A DNA stretch of 64,000 nt, from positions 22,786 through 86,785 of the forward strand of contig CAMOIX010000006.1 of NCBI GenBank assembly GCA_946616365.1, read 5' to 3'. Below are positions 41,222-49,106 of this stretch, one piece after another. The notes beneath the pieces are model-generated. The model had not been told where the DNA came from and did no database searches. It saw only the letters and a program-made list of their open reading frames with translations. Position 1 is the first letter of the stretch. The number at the start of each line of letters is the position of its first letter. This stretch comes from AC2028 sp002373595. Lineage in GTDB: Bacteria > Bacillota > Clostridia > Lachnospirales > Lachnospiraceae. The position numbers were made by a program, and so were the translations under genes.

Positions 41222-43648
41222 TTACGGGGTCTCTCCGCCTTCTCCCGTCTGTCCGGCATCACCTGCATCTCCCGTGCCGCCGTCTCCCGCAGTATCAGCT
41301 CCTTCGGTTCCGTCAGCGCCCTCTCCGTTTTCTCCAGTCATTCCGGCCGCTTCCATCGCCTGCTGGATCGCAAGTGCCTGTTCCTCAGCCTGCTTGGCTG
41401 CCTCTATCTGAGCTTCCATCTCATACACCTGCATCAGATCCTGCTCCCTGATATTCTCGGCGTATATCTCCTCATCCGTCATCAGTCCGGAATTCTTCCA
41501 TACATAGAAGAAGAAATTCGTGCGCAGAGCCTGGAGCGATGCGGAATATTCGCTCTCGGTATAGGATATCATCGCTTCCTCATATGCATCTATGGCGTCT
41601 TCCGTGTAGTTCCCCGCACCGTCGGTCCATACCTTTACTCCCGTGCGCCTGTTGTATTTCATCTTATCAGTGATAAAGCTGCCGTTGTAAAGTCTGGCTC
41701 TGTGTACACCATCAGAGAAGATATCCGTACCCGCAAGAAGTCTTGAATCATATTTAATGTTCATCAGATTGAGCATGGTGGGTACAATATCTACATTGCA
41801 GCAGTATGTATCCGTCTCTATCTTTTCCTTAAGACCCGCATTGTAAATGATGCAGGTCGCGTGATATTTCTCAAAGTCCTGGAAATCCTGATCGGTGAAA
41901 CTGTCACCGACGAGTTCCTTCTGTGACTGCTCATCCAGGAAGTACGGGAAGTGATCTCCGGCTATGACTATCACGGTCTTGTCGAGTTTACCTTTCTCCT
42001 TAAGTCTGTCGACTAGATACTGCAGTCCCTGCTCGAGTTCATACTCTCCGCAGAAATATCCGAGTATGCCGTCGCTTTCATACTTATCTCCGGCAAGCTC
42101 GCGTACCGCTTCGATGTTCTTCTTGTACATCTGGTTAAAAGGCTTGTATGGTCCGTGTCCGCTGAAAGTCATATAGTATGCATGGAACTGATCATCGTCT
42201 ATGTAATCATCAACGGACTGTTCAAAGAGCTCCAAGTCGGAAGCCGGCCAGGTCGAAGTAAACTTCATTCCCTCGTCCATGAACTTGATATTCTCATATC
42301 CGAGGTTCGGCCAGGAGTATGCTCTCTTGTAATAATCTCCGTAATAATTGTGATATGCGTATGAATTAATACCGTTTGCATTTAGGAGGTCTCCGAGTCC
42401 GTACGGCATAAATACATTGGCCGACTGTGCGAAAGTGCCGACTGCGGTACCGCTGTCGGCGATCCTCGATACATCAGGCCAGAGTGAAGTTGCAAAAGCA
42501 AACTCTCCGTTCGTTGTGGTATTTGGAAAGCTGTTGTAGTAATTGTTCAGCACTATACCGTTCTGACTCATTTCGTATAAAAGCGGGGTGATGTCGGGAT
42601 CTATGCCGTATCCCGAAAATGCTTCACCGCAGATATAGATAAGGTTATAGCCTTCAAAGAGACCTGTGTATTCGTTGGTCGTGGTGGGCGATTTGGAATT
42701 GTAATATTTGCAGAGAGATGCTATCGAAGGATCTCCCGTGAGAGTTGCAAGTTTCTCAAAGTCTATCGCTTCGTCGACATAGGGTTCCCTAACGACCTCT
42801 TTTTCCTTCTCGGCTTCCTCCTGCGCTTCCTTTTCCTCTTCAGCCTTTCTCGCTTCATCTTCGGCGGAGGTAATATTGATCGCAGCTATATCCACTTCCA
42901 TATCGGCTGCAGTCTTGCCTGAACCGAAACCGAAATAGTAAGCTCCCGTTTCTATTATGGTAGTGGGAAGTATACCGACTCTGGTCGCGGTCGTATCGGT
43001 ATCCGCTGTTGCATCATGAATGACATAGTACGCACTGCCTCTGCCTGCGCCGCCCAGTCTGATGCAGCCTATTCCAAGGAACCATACGGGAACGATGAGT
43101 GCAAATATGATGATCCTCACAAGAGCGGGATACGCTCCTCCCAGGATATTTCTTCCCTTATTGAAACGAAATCTGACAAAGAGAAGATGTGCCATGATCA
43201 CTATCGGAATAAGGATAAGACATAATCCGCCGAGAGAGCTTATGACCGCATCTCCGACGCTCCATCCGAAATTATTCATGGCGTCGCCGCCCATTCCGAT
43301 CATGCTCACAGAGAGAACTGATCCGAATATGCCAAAGTAAACAAACTGAACAAAATAATACAATCCTGCCAGAACCAAAAGGAGCATCATCACGATCCTG
43401 TTGATGATCTTATGCTTCCTGTGAAAACCGGACAGCACGGTAAAGAAAAGCGCGGCCGCGGGAAGCAGAAATACTCCGGGCAGATTAGCTGCCGTGATCT
43501 TTCCCGATATCCTTAAGCGCAGGATTACTTCCCAATATATAAACGTAAAGAGATAAACAGCCAGATACTTAAGCCATTCGACTTTACTGTCTCTGTCACT
43601 ATGTTCAGTCTCTTCCGTCAATTCTTTTACAGCATTTGCATCAACCAT
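41222..43648 (-). CDS. LtaS-like phosphoglycerol transferase / sulfatase-family membrane enzyme
   Basis: This is an 808-residue protein with about five membrane helices in residues 28-220 and an extracellular sulfatase-fold domain (about 320-660). LtaS-like motifs are YICGEAFSGYG (metal), NTTTNGEFAFATS (with the probable catalytic threonine) and VIVIAGDHFPYFLDE (metal D and H). Such enzymes polymerise or transfer glycerol-phosphate to make lipoteichoic acid or related polymers. An E/K-rich helix (270-290) separates membrane and catalytic parts. The last 45 residues are a G/D/E/T-rich acidic tail. The ATG overlaps the trhP stop as TAATG, so it is translated as the last gene of that operon. Confidence 0.88.
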   Translation of the reverse strand: MVDANAVKELTEETEHSDRDSKVEWLKYLAVYLFTFIYWEVILRLRISGKITAANLPGVFLLPAAALFFTVLSGFHRKHKIINRIVMMLLLVLAGLYYFVQFVYFGIFGSVLSVSMIGMGGDAMNNFGWSVGDAVISSLGGLCLILIPIVIMAHLLFVRFRFNKGRNILGGAYPALVRIIIFALIVPVWFLGIGCIRLGGAGRGSAYYVIHDATADTDTTATRVGILPTTIIETGAYYFGFGSGKTAADMEVDIAAINITSAEDEARKAEEEKEAQEEAEKEKEVVREPYVDEAIDFEKLATLTGDPSIASLCKYYNSKSPTTTNEYTGLFEGYNLIYICGEAFSGYGIDPDITPLLYEMSQNGIVLNNYYNSFPNTTTNGEFAFATSLWPDVSRIADSGTAVGTFAQSANVFMPYGLGDLLNANGINSYAYHNYYGDYYKRAYSWPNLGYENIKFMDEGMKFTSTWPASDLELFEQSVDDYIDDDQFHAYYMTFSGHGPYKPFNQMYKKNIEAVRELAGDKYESDGILGYFCGEYELEQGLQYLVDRLKEKGKLDKTVIVIAGDHFPYFLDEQSQKELVGDSFTDQDFQDFEKYHATCIIYNAGLKEKIETDTYCCNVDIVPTMLNLMNIKYDSRLLAGTDIFSDGVHRARLYNGSFITDKMKYNRRTGVKVWTDGAGNYTEDAIDAYEEAMISYTESEYSASLQALRTNFFFYVWKNSGLMTDEEIYAENIREQDLMQVYEMEAQIEAAKQAEEQALAIQQAMEAAGMTGENGEGADGTEGADTAGDGGTGDAGDAGQTGEGGETP

Positions 43649-44919
43649 TACTTATTCTTCCTGAGTATATCTCCGTCTTCCGCGGGTTCGCTGAGTGCGA
43701 GTTCTATCATCTCGCATGCATGAGGGCAGTTCTCCACAGGACTTCCGTCCTCTCCCCACATCGCGGTGACGGTCGCTTCTATGTCCTTCCCGTCCGGCTT
43801 CATTATCTGTATCCTATCGCCGACACTGAATTTGTTTTTCTGTTCTATGGTTATCTCTTTGCCGCTGCCCTGAGCGATACCGAGATATATCGCTTCGCTG
43901 TCGTAAGTCAGTCCGTCATAGATCTGACCGCTGTTGTCCGGCTTTCCGAAATAGAATCCCGTCCCATACGGTCTGAATGTGCAGCGCCTTAGCTGCTCCA
44001 TATAATGATCTTTTTTTGCTTCATACTTTTCCCGCGATTCAAAAAGATCATCTATCGCTTCTCTGTATGTCCTCGTCACGCTCGCAACATACAGTGCATT
44101 CTTCATCCTGCCTTCAATCTTGAAACTGTCTATCCCCGCATCAACCAGTTCGGGTATATGATCTGCCATGCACAGATCCTTGGAGTTAAATATGAATGTA
44201 CCTCTCTCTGTCTCTTCAACAGGGAAATACTCTCCCGGCCTCGACTCCTCCATAACGGTGTACTTCCATCTGCAGGGGTGTGTGCATGCACCGTGATTGG
44301 CATCCCTTCCCGTCATCGCATTGGAGAGAAGACACCTGCCGGAGTACGAGATACACATCGCACCATGGATAAAGCACTCTATCTCCAGATCGTCAGGGAT
44401 ATGCTTTCTGATATCCTCGATCTCCTTTAAACTGAGTTCTCTGCCCCCGACCACGCGCTTCGCACCGAGATCATGCCAGAAGAGAAATGTCTCCGCATTT
44501 ACATTATTGGACTGAGTCGATATGTGCATCTCCGCTTCGGGCCATACCTTCTTAAGTATCCTGATCAGTCCGGGGTCGGATATGATGATCGCATCGGGTG
44601 CATTCCCGCCGAGATCACGGAGCTCTTCGAAATATCTTTTTGCATCATCAAGGTCATATCCGTGCGCAAAGATATTCGCGGTAACATAGACCTTTACGCC
44701 TGCCGCGTGTGCGTACTTTACATTCTCTCCGATCTCCTCTACGGAAAAGTTGCGCGCTTTCGCGCGCAGACTGAACGCTTCACCACCGATATATACCGCA
44801 TCGGCTCCGTATCTTATCGCTGTCCTGAAAGTCTCGGGAGATCCTGCGGGGATCAACAGCTCGGGCTTATTTACTTTTTGATCGACAGAGCCACTCCGTC
44901 CGCCATCGGCATTAAGCAT
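43648..44919 (-). CDS. trhP: U32-family tRNA hydroxylation protein TrhP
   Basis: This 423-residue protein carries the U32 signature: PELLIPAGSPETFRTAI, GADAVYIGGE, STQSNNVNAETFLFW, ECFIHGAMCISYSGRCLLSN and ACTHPCRWKY, with the cysteines that bind an iron-sulfur cluster. It was long called a collagenase-like peptidase, but TrhP proteins hydroxylate wobble uridine 34 of tRNA, using prephenate as oxygen source. Gene position directly after trmR matches the Bacillus yrrM-yrrN/O order, although only one U32 gene is present here. The ATG at 44919 has a GAGG site and makes the gene overlap trmR by 49 bases; no later ATG, GTG or TTG precedes the conserved PELLIPAG. Confidence 0.9.
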   Translation of the reverse strand: MLNADGGRSGSVDQKVNKPELLIPAGSPETFRTAIRYGADAVYIGGEAFSLRAKARNFSVEEIGENVKYAHAAGVKVYVTANIFAHGYDLDDAKRYFEELRDLGGNAPDAIIISDPGLIRILKKVWPEAEMHISTQSNNVNAETFLFWHDLGAKRVVGGRELSLKEIEDIRKHIPDDLEIECFIHGAMCISYSGRCLLSNAMTGRDANHGACTHPCRWKYTVMEESRPGEYFPVEETERGTFIFNSKDLCMADHIPELVDAGIDSFKIEGRMKNALYVASVTRTYREAIDDLFESREKYEAKKDHYMEQLRRCTFRPYGTGFYFGKPDNSGQIYDGLTYDSEAIYLGIAQGSGKEITIEQKNKFSVGDRIQIMKPDGKDIEATVTAMWGEDGSPVENCPHACEMIELALSEPAEDGDILRKNK

Positions 44920-45509
44920 GTGTTTAAATCCTCATCGTGATATATCTCCCGGATGAACTCTCTCATCCTTGCGTGTATCGTACGGTCGCGTCTGCGCACC
45001 GCATATCTGGACTCGAGTACGTCTCCTTCCTGCAGACAATTGTCCGTGATAAGGAGTCCGCCCTTCCTAAGGAGTCTCTTTATGTCTGACAGTAAAAAAG
45101 GATACTGCCCTTTGGCGGCATCCAGAAAAATGATATCGTATTCTTTATCAAGTGTCTTTATGACCTCCGCCGCATCACCCTTTATCAGTGTGATATCATC
45201 GGAGTATCCTGCCTTTTCGATATTCTGAAGTGCGGCATTTGCTCTGTCTTCATCGAGCTCTATGGTCGTGATCTTAAGACCGTCGCCGCCCGCTTCTCTC
45301 ATAAGTATGGACGAGAATCCTATCGCACTTCCTATCTCAAGTATATCCGCGGGCTTTCTTTCCGTGATGATAAACTTAAGAAGATGCTGGACCGCAGTCC
45401 TGATGATCGGGACTCTGTCCGCTCTTGCCGTCTCTTCAAGCTCCGTTAAAAATTCCGATTTGCCTCCCGATATCAGATCGAGGAATGCATCAGTTCTGTC
45501 TTCGTACAT
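44871..45509 (-). CDS. trmR: tRNA 5-hydroxyuridine methyltransferase TrmR
   Basis: This 212-residue SAM-dependent O-methyltransferase (class I, COMT-like) has ILEIGSAIGFSSILMREA as SAM motif I, a TIELDEDRANAA acid loop and YDIIFLDAAKGQYPF as the metal-site motif; the aspartates DAAKG and TDN bind the metal. It methylates 5-hydroxyuridine 34 to 5-methoxyuridine, the product used to read U-, A- and G-ending codons. The ATG at 45509 overlaps the mltG-like stop as TGATG; a TTG one codon earlier is less likely. TrhP downstream supplies its substrate, which makes this assignment firm. Confidence 0.9.
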   Translation of the reverse strand: MYEDRTDAFLDLISGGKSEFLTELEETARADRVPIIRTAVQHLLKFIITERKPADILEIGSAIGFSSILMREAGGDGLKITTIELDEDRANAALQNIEKAGYSDDITLIKGDAAEVIKTLDKEYDIIFLDAAKGQYPFLLSDIKRLLRKGGLLITDNCLQEGDVLESRYAVRRRDRTIHARMREFIREIYHDEDLNTCLMPMADGVALSIKK

Positions 45510-46033
45510 CAATTGGACTCCGAATCGTTTCCGCCGTCAGCATCTCCGGCTCCGCCATCTTCCTCTCCGTCAGGCGCGGCGGGCGCTTCCTCTTCCTCAC
45601 CCGTTCCGGTAGCTTCTCCCGCGTCGGGAAGGACTGACTTTTCATCATCTCCTTCGACAGTCGTCTTGGCAGTCATAGCTGCAAACATCTCCTCAGCTGT
45701 CATGGATGTGCTGACCGTATATGTTCCGGGCTTTAGATCTTTCCTGTACTCTGAAGCGTAATACTGCAGCATGAAAAGCGTTGCATCTCTGGAGAGACCT
45801 TTCTCCGCAAATATTGTTCCAAGCTGCTTCGCGGAGAATTTCTCCGGAATCGTTACGCTCACTTCTCTTCCCTCACCTGCGGATATGGGCGGCTCCGTAA
45901 AGATACGATAACCGTAATCATAGCATTTACCTGCCCAAGTGATGATAAGGTGTATGACGAATATCGCGATAACGACCTTCAATATCAGGTCGACCACATA
46001 TGCAATGAGTCCTATGATCTTGGATTTACTCAT
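45509..46033 (-). CDS. MltG/YceG-like membrane protein without the catalytic domain
   Basis: This 174-residue protein has one membrane helix (residues 12-33) and an extracellular LysM-like part (about 55-115, VTIPEKFSAKQLGTIFAEKG and LKPGTYTVSTSMTAEEMF) that matches the N-terminal region of the lytic transglycosylase MltG. It then ends in a 45-residue acidic tail (many E, D, G) and has no YceG catalytic domain. It may bind glycan or act as a partner of MltG elsewhere in the genome. Similar short MltG-like proteins occur at this operon position in Clostridia, so it is probably not a broken gene. Starts TAATG after ylbF. Confidence 0.75.
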   Translation of the reverse strand: MSKSKIIGLIAYVVDLILKVVIAIFVIHLIITWAGKCYDYGYRIFTEPPISAGEGREVSVTIPEKFSAKQLGTIFAEKGLSRDATLFMLQYYASEYRKDLKPGTYTVSTSMTAEEMFAAMTAKTTVEGDDEKSVLPDAGEATGTGEEEEAPAAPDGEEDGGAGDADGGNDSESN

Positions 46034-46353
46034 TACTCAAAATCCAGCCTTTCTATAAGATTATCTTCAAGCTCCTGCATCATACGGCAAAATGCAAGCT
46101 CCGCCGCGAGGAAATTGTCGACAAGAGGATTCTCTCTGAATCCTTTGAATTCTTTTTCAAACTCCGCGAGCTTGGCGAAATCGAATCCTTCCGACATCTG
46201 CATTTCATAATTGCGCTGTCTGAATTCATCGATACGCGCTTTAAGCGCCGGATCCTGCTTTACAAGATCCAGCTGCTTACGATACTCGCGGTATACTTCA
46301 CTGTTTTTGATATCGGCTGCGAATCTCTCGAGAGCCTCATCAACCTCTGTCAT
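46033..46353 (-). CDS. YlbF-family regulator
   Basis: This 106-residue all-helical protein opens with DEALERFAADIKNSEVYREYRKQ and has DEFRQRNYEMQ, typical of YlbF/YmcA proteins. In Bacillus, YlbF, YmcA and YaaT form a complex that guides RNase Y and affects competence, biofilm and sporulation. Here it is encoded right after RNase J (16 bases), fitting a role in RNA processing. It lacks the FeS-binding cysteines known from Bacillus YlbF (one cysteine only, in AFCRMM). Confidence 0.88.
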   Translation of the reverse strand: MTEVDEALERFAADIKNSEVYREYRKQLDLVKQDPALKARIDEFRQRNYEMQMSEGFDFAKLAEFEKEFKGFRENPLVDNFLAAELAFCRMMQELEDNLIERLDFE

Positions 46354-46369
46354 AATCCACCTGTCCTGT

Positions 46370-48043
46370 TCAGAATTCCTGAATGATCGGCAAGATCATC
46401 GGGCGCCTCTTGGTCTTCTTCCAAACGAAGTCACTCATCTCATCCCTTATCGCAGACTTAAGTCTGTTCCAGTCTGACGGTGCTTCGTCTATGCACTCAA
46501 GTATAGCTTCCTCGGCAAGAGTCCTCGCTTCATCAAGGAGCTCATCCGATTCCTTAACATATACAAATCCTCTCGTGACTATATCGGGGCCCGATACGAG
46601 TTGTCCCGACGAGCCTTCGATACCGACGACCACTATGAGTATACCGTCCTCCGAGAGTCTCTGTCTGTCCCTTAATACGACATTTCCGACATCACCTACG
46701 CCGAGTCCGTCGACGAGTATGTCTCCTACCTGTACATGCCCGGTGACCTCAGCTCCATCCTCATCGATCTCAAGTATATCTCCTGAAGAGAGGATCTTGA
46801 TGTGGTCCTTATCTATGCCGAGCTCACGCGCTATCTTGGCCTGTGCGATCAGATGCTTGTACTCTCCGTGTACAGGGATCGAGTACTTAGGTCTGACAAG
46901 CGCATATATCAGCTTTATCTCTTCCTGACATGCGTGTCCGGAAACATGCACATCCTGGAATACGACATCGGCCCCTTTCTGAAGGAGCTGGTTCATTATC
47001 TTGGTAACGGGCTTCTCATTTCCCGGTATCGGATGGGATGAAAAGATGACCGTGTCCTTAGGTCCTATCGTCACCTTCCTGTGCGTGCCGTCCGCCATTC
47101 TCGACAGTGCAGCCATACTCTCGCCCTGGCTTCCGGTCGTGATGATGACCTGTTTCTCGGGCGGATAGTTCTTAAGCACATCGAGTTCTACCAGCGTATC
47201 CTCAGGAACCTGAATGCACTCAAGCTTCTGAGCGATGTCTATGGTATTGACCATGCTGCGTCCTTCGACACTTACCTTTCTGCCGAAGTGATGCGCAGTA
47301 TTTATGATCTGCTGTACCCGGTCAACATTGGATGCAAAGGTCGCAACTATTATCCTGTTATCCTTGTGCTCATCAAAGAGTGACCTGAATGCTCTTCCGA
47401 CATTCTTCTCGGATGGCGTAAATCCGGGTCTCTCCGCATTGGTCGAATCGCAAAGGAGCGCGAGGACTCCCTTCTTGCCTATCTCCGCAAATCTCTGCAG
47501 ATCTATCGCATCGCCGTATACGGGCGTGTAGTCGACTTTGAAATCTCCCGTGTGGACTATCGTTCCGACCGGGGTGTATATAGCCAGCGCCGCCGCGTCA
47601 ACTATACTGTGGTTGGTCCTTATGAACTCCACATGGAAAGCTCCGAGACTGATAACGGTTCCGAACTTTACTACTTTACGTCTCGTGCAATCCATCATCT
47701 CATGTTCCGTGAGCTTATGCTCGATAAGTCCCATAGTCAGTCTCGTCGAGTATATCGGAACATTCACATCACGGAGCACGTAAGGTATCGATCCTATATG
47801 ATCCTCGTGTCCGTGAGTTATTACAAATCCTTTTACCTTATCGATATTATCCTTAAGGTAAGTAACATCCGGAATGACGAGATCTATGCCGAGCATATCG
47901 TCAGCCGGAAATGCCAGTCCGCAGTCTACTACGATGATACTGTCCTCGTATTCGAATGCGGTGATGTTCATCCCTATCTGTTCAAGTCCGCCGAGAGGGA
48001 TGATCTTCAGCTTACCCTTATTCTGTTTTTCAGTACTACTCAA
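46370..48043 (-). CDS. rnj: Ribonuclease J (TTG start)
   Basis: This 557-residue metallo-beta-lactamase/beta-CASP enzyme acts as 5'-to-3' exonuclease and endonuclease in mRNA decay and rRNA maturation. The zinc motif THGHEDH lies at 76-82, VHTGDFKVD near 165, CDSTNAERPG near 195, beta-CASP TTGSQGE near 300, and FSSHPIPGNE and the C-terminal histidine motif VHGEYKHL follow. Translation starts at TTG at 48043, with a full AGGAGG site five to six bases upstream; no ATG is in frame nearby. It follows DUF1292 by eight bases. It lies in a cell-cycle/RNA operon common in Clostridia. Confidence 0.96.
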   Translation of the reverse strand: MSSTEKQNKGKLKIIPLGGLEQIGMNITAFEYEDSIIVVDCGLAFPADDMLGIDLVIPDVTYLKDNIDKVKGFVITHGHEDHIGSIPYVLRDVNVPIYSTRLTMGLIEHKLTEHEMMDCTRRKVVKFGTVISLGAFHVEFIRTNHSIVDAAALAIYTPVGTIVHTGDFKVDYTPVYGDAIDLQRFAEIGKKGVLALLCDSTNAERPGFTPSEKNVGRAFRSLFDEHKDNRIIVATFASNVDRVQQIINTAHHFGRKVSVEGRSMVNTIDIAQKLECIQVPEDTLVELDVLKNYPPEKQVIITTGSQGESMAALSRMADGTHRKVTIGPKDTVIFSSHPIPGNEKPVTKIMNQLLQKGADVVFQDVHVSGHACQEEIKLIYALVRPKYSIPVHGEYKHLIAQAKIARELGIDKDHIKILSSGDILEIDEDGAEVTGHVQVGDILVDGLGVGDVGNVVLRDRQRLSEDGILIVVVGIEGSSGQLVSGPDIVTRGFVYVKESDELLDEARTLAEEAILECIDEAPSDWNRLKSAIRDEMSDFVWKKTKRRPMILPIIQEF

Positions 48044-48051
48044 AATTCCTC

Positions 48052-48333
48052 CTAGTCTGCGTCCCTCGTAAGAGCCACATCCCCGAGCAGTTCCTCAAAA
48101 ACTCCCGCCACAGCGTCAAGCTCGTTGTCGTCAGATACGATCATGTATCTGCTCTCCTTGTCGCCTTCCTTTGACAGGTCCTTGAGAATGAGTGCTTCTC
48201 CGTCGCCTTCCTCGAAATCCGTGACCAGGATATAGCTGTTTCCGTTCAGCTTAGTCTGCTCAAGTACGAAGAATTCGACAGGAGAATCTCCATCTGCCTG
48301 AAAGATGATCTTCTCTAATTTGGTGTCGCTCAT
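48052..48333 (-). CDS. DUF1292 protein (YrzB-like)
   Basis: This 93-residue acidic protein has the DUF1292 core: PVEFFVLEQTKLNGNSYILV followed by ALILKD and a final helix (VAGVFEELLGD). The family is widespread in Bacillota beside ruvX and ireB, and has no known activity. The ATG overlaps the ruvX stop as ATGA, so translation is coupled. Confidence 0.88.
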   Translation of the reverse strand: MSDTKLEKIIFQADGDSPVEFFVLEQTKLNGNSYILVTDFEEGDGEALILKDLSKEGDKESRYMIVSDDNELDAVAGVFEELLGDVALTRDAD

Positions 48334-48764
48334 TTGTTTGCTCCTATGTTATGCGCACGCATATAATCCTCCAGGATTATCTGTGCGGCAATACGGTCAA
48401 CATGTTTCTTAAAATCACTGCGCTTTATACCGAGGCTCGCCATCTCCTCCTCGGCTTCAAAGGATGAAAGTCTCTCATCCTGAAATTCCACTTTAAGTCC
48501 GGTCCTTCGCTCTATCCCCTCTCCGAACTCGCGCGAAAGCTTCGCCCTTTCGCCTTCGGAGTCATCCATATTTAAGGGGAGGCCGATAACGACAAGATCG
48601 ACGGAATACTCCTCTATGAGTTCCTCGATCCTTGAATAAGTCTTCCTTAGATGATTCTCCTTTTCCCTCCTGATGATCTCGACGCCCTGCGCCGTGAGTC
48701 CCAAGGGATCACTGACTGCGACTCCCACCGTCTTGGAGCCGTAATCCAGTCCGAGAATCCTCAT
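48330..48764 (-). CDS. ruvX: RuvX/YqgF, Holliday-junction-resolvase-fold RNase
   Basis: This 144-residue protein has the YqgF RNase H-like motifs: ILGLDYGSKTVGVAVSDPLG, VVIGLPLNMDDSEGERA and FQDERLSSFEAEE. Family members process the 5' end of 16S rRNA precursors. Start overlaps ireB as TAATG. The order ireB-ruvX-DUF1292 is the standard clostridial one. Confidence 0.95.
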   Translation of the reverse strand: MRILGLDYGSKTVGVAVSDPLGLTAQGVEIIRREKENHLRKTYSRIEELIEEYSVDLVVIGLPLNMDDSEGERAKLSREFGEGIERRTGLKVEFQDERLSSFEAEEEMASLGIKRSDFKKHVDRIAAQIILEDYMRAHNIGANK

Positions 48765-49027
48765 TATTCCCAGCCTCTTGCGCGGATATACTCGGTAAGA
48801 AGTTCCTCGACGAGCTCATCTCTCTCAACCTTCATGATGAGGCTCCTCGCTCCGTTATAGCTGGTTATATATGTAGGATCACCGCTCATGATATAACCTA
48901 CTATCTGGTTTACGGGATTGTATCCCTTCTCCTGAAGCGATTCGAATACGGCTGTAAGTACCGCTCTCGCACCGGTGGGATCGGTCTGAACTTCAAAAAA
49001 TTGAGTATTTCCCAAATCTTCGTTCAT
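48764..49027 (-). CDS. ireB: IreB-family regulatory phosphoprotein (UPF0297)
   Basis: This 87-residue protein begins MNEDLGNTQFFEV and continues VFESLQEKGYNPVNQIVGYI and GDPTYITSYNGARSLI, nearly invariant in UPF0297. In Enterococcus IreB is phosphorylated by the PASTA kinase IreK and affects cephalosporin tolerance through cell-wall precursor control. Here T8 is the only threonine in the N-terminal region. It is the first gene of the operon, with a promoter at 49076-49104 and a GGAG site six bases before ATG. Confidence 0.92.
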   Translation of the reverse strand: MNEDLGNTQFFEVQTDPTGARAVLTAVFESLQEKGYNPVNQIVGYIMSGDPTYITSYNGARSLIMKVERDELVEELLTEYIRARGWE

Positions 49028-49075
49028 ATAAACTCCGTTCTGCTTTACGCAAAAAAAGTATGCACAGTTAATAGA

Positions 49076-49104
49076 ATTTTACATTATATTGTCAGAATTT
49101 TCAA
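49076..49104 (-). promoter_or_regulatory. Promoter of the ireB-ruvX-rnj operon
   Basis: Minus-strand TTGAAA (49099-49104) and TAAAAT (49076-49081) with a 17-base spacer; predicted leader about 40 bases. A TATAAT overlapping the spacer could be an alternative -10. Confidence 0.6.
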
Positions 49105-49106
49105 CT

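Noticed and set aside
43648..44919. Annotation of the U32 gene as a collagenase-type peptidase
   Set aside because: The gene is adjacent to trmR and has the cysteine motifs of TrhP, which points to tRNA hydroxylation.
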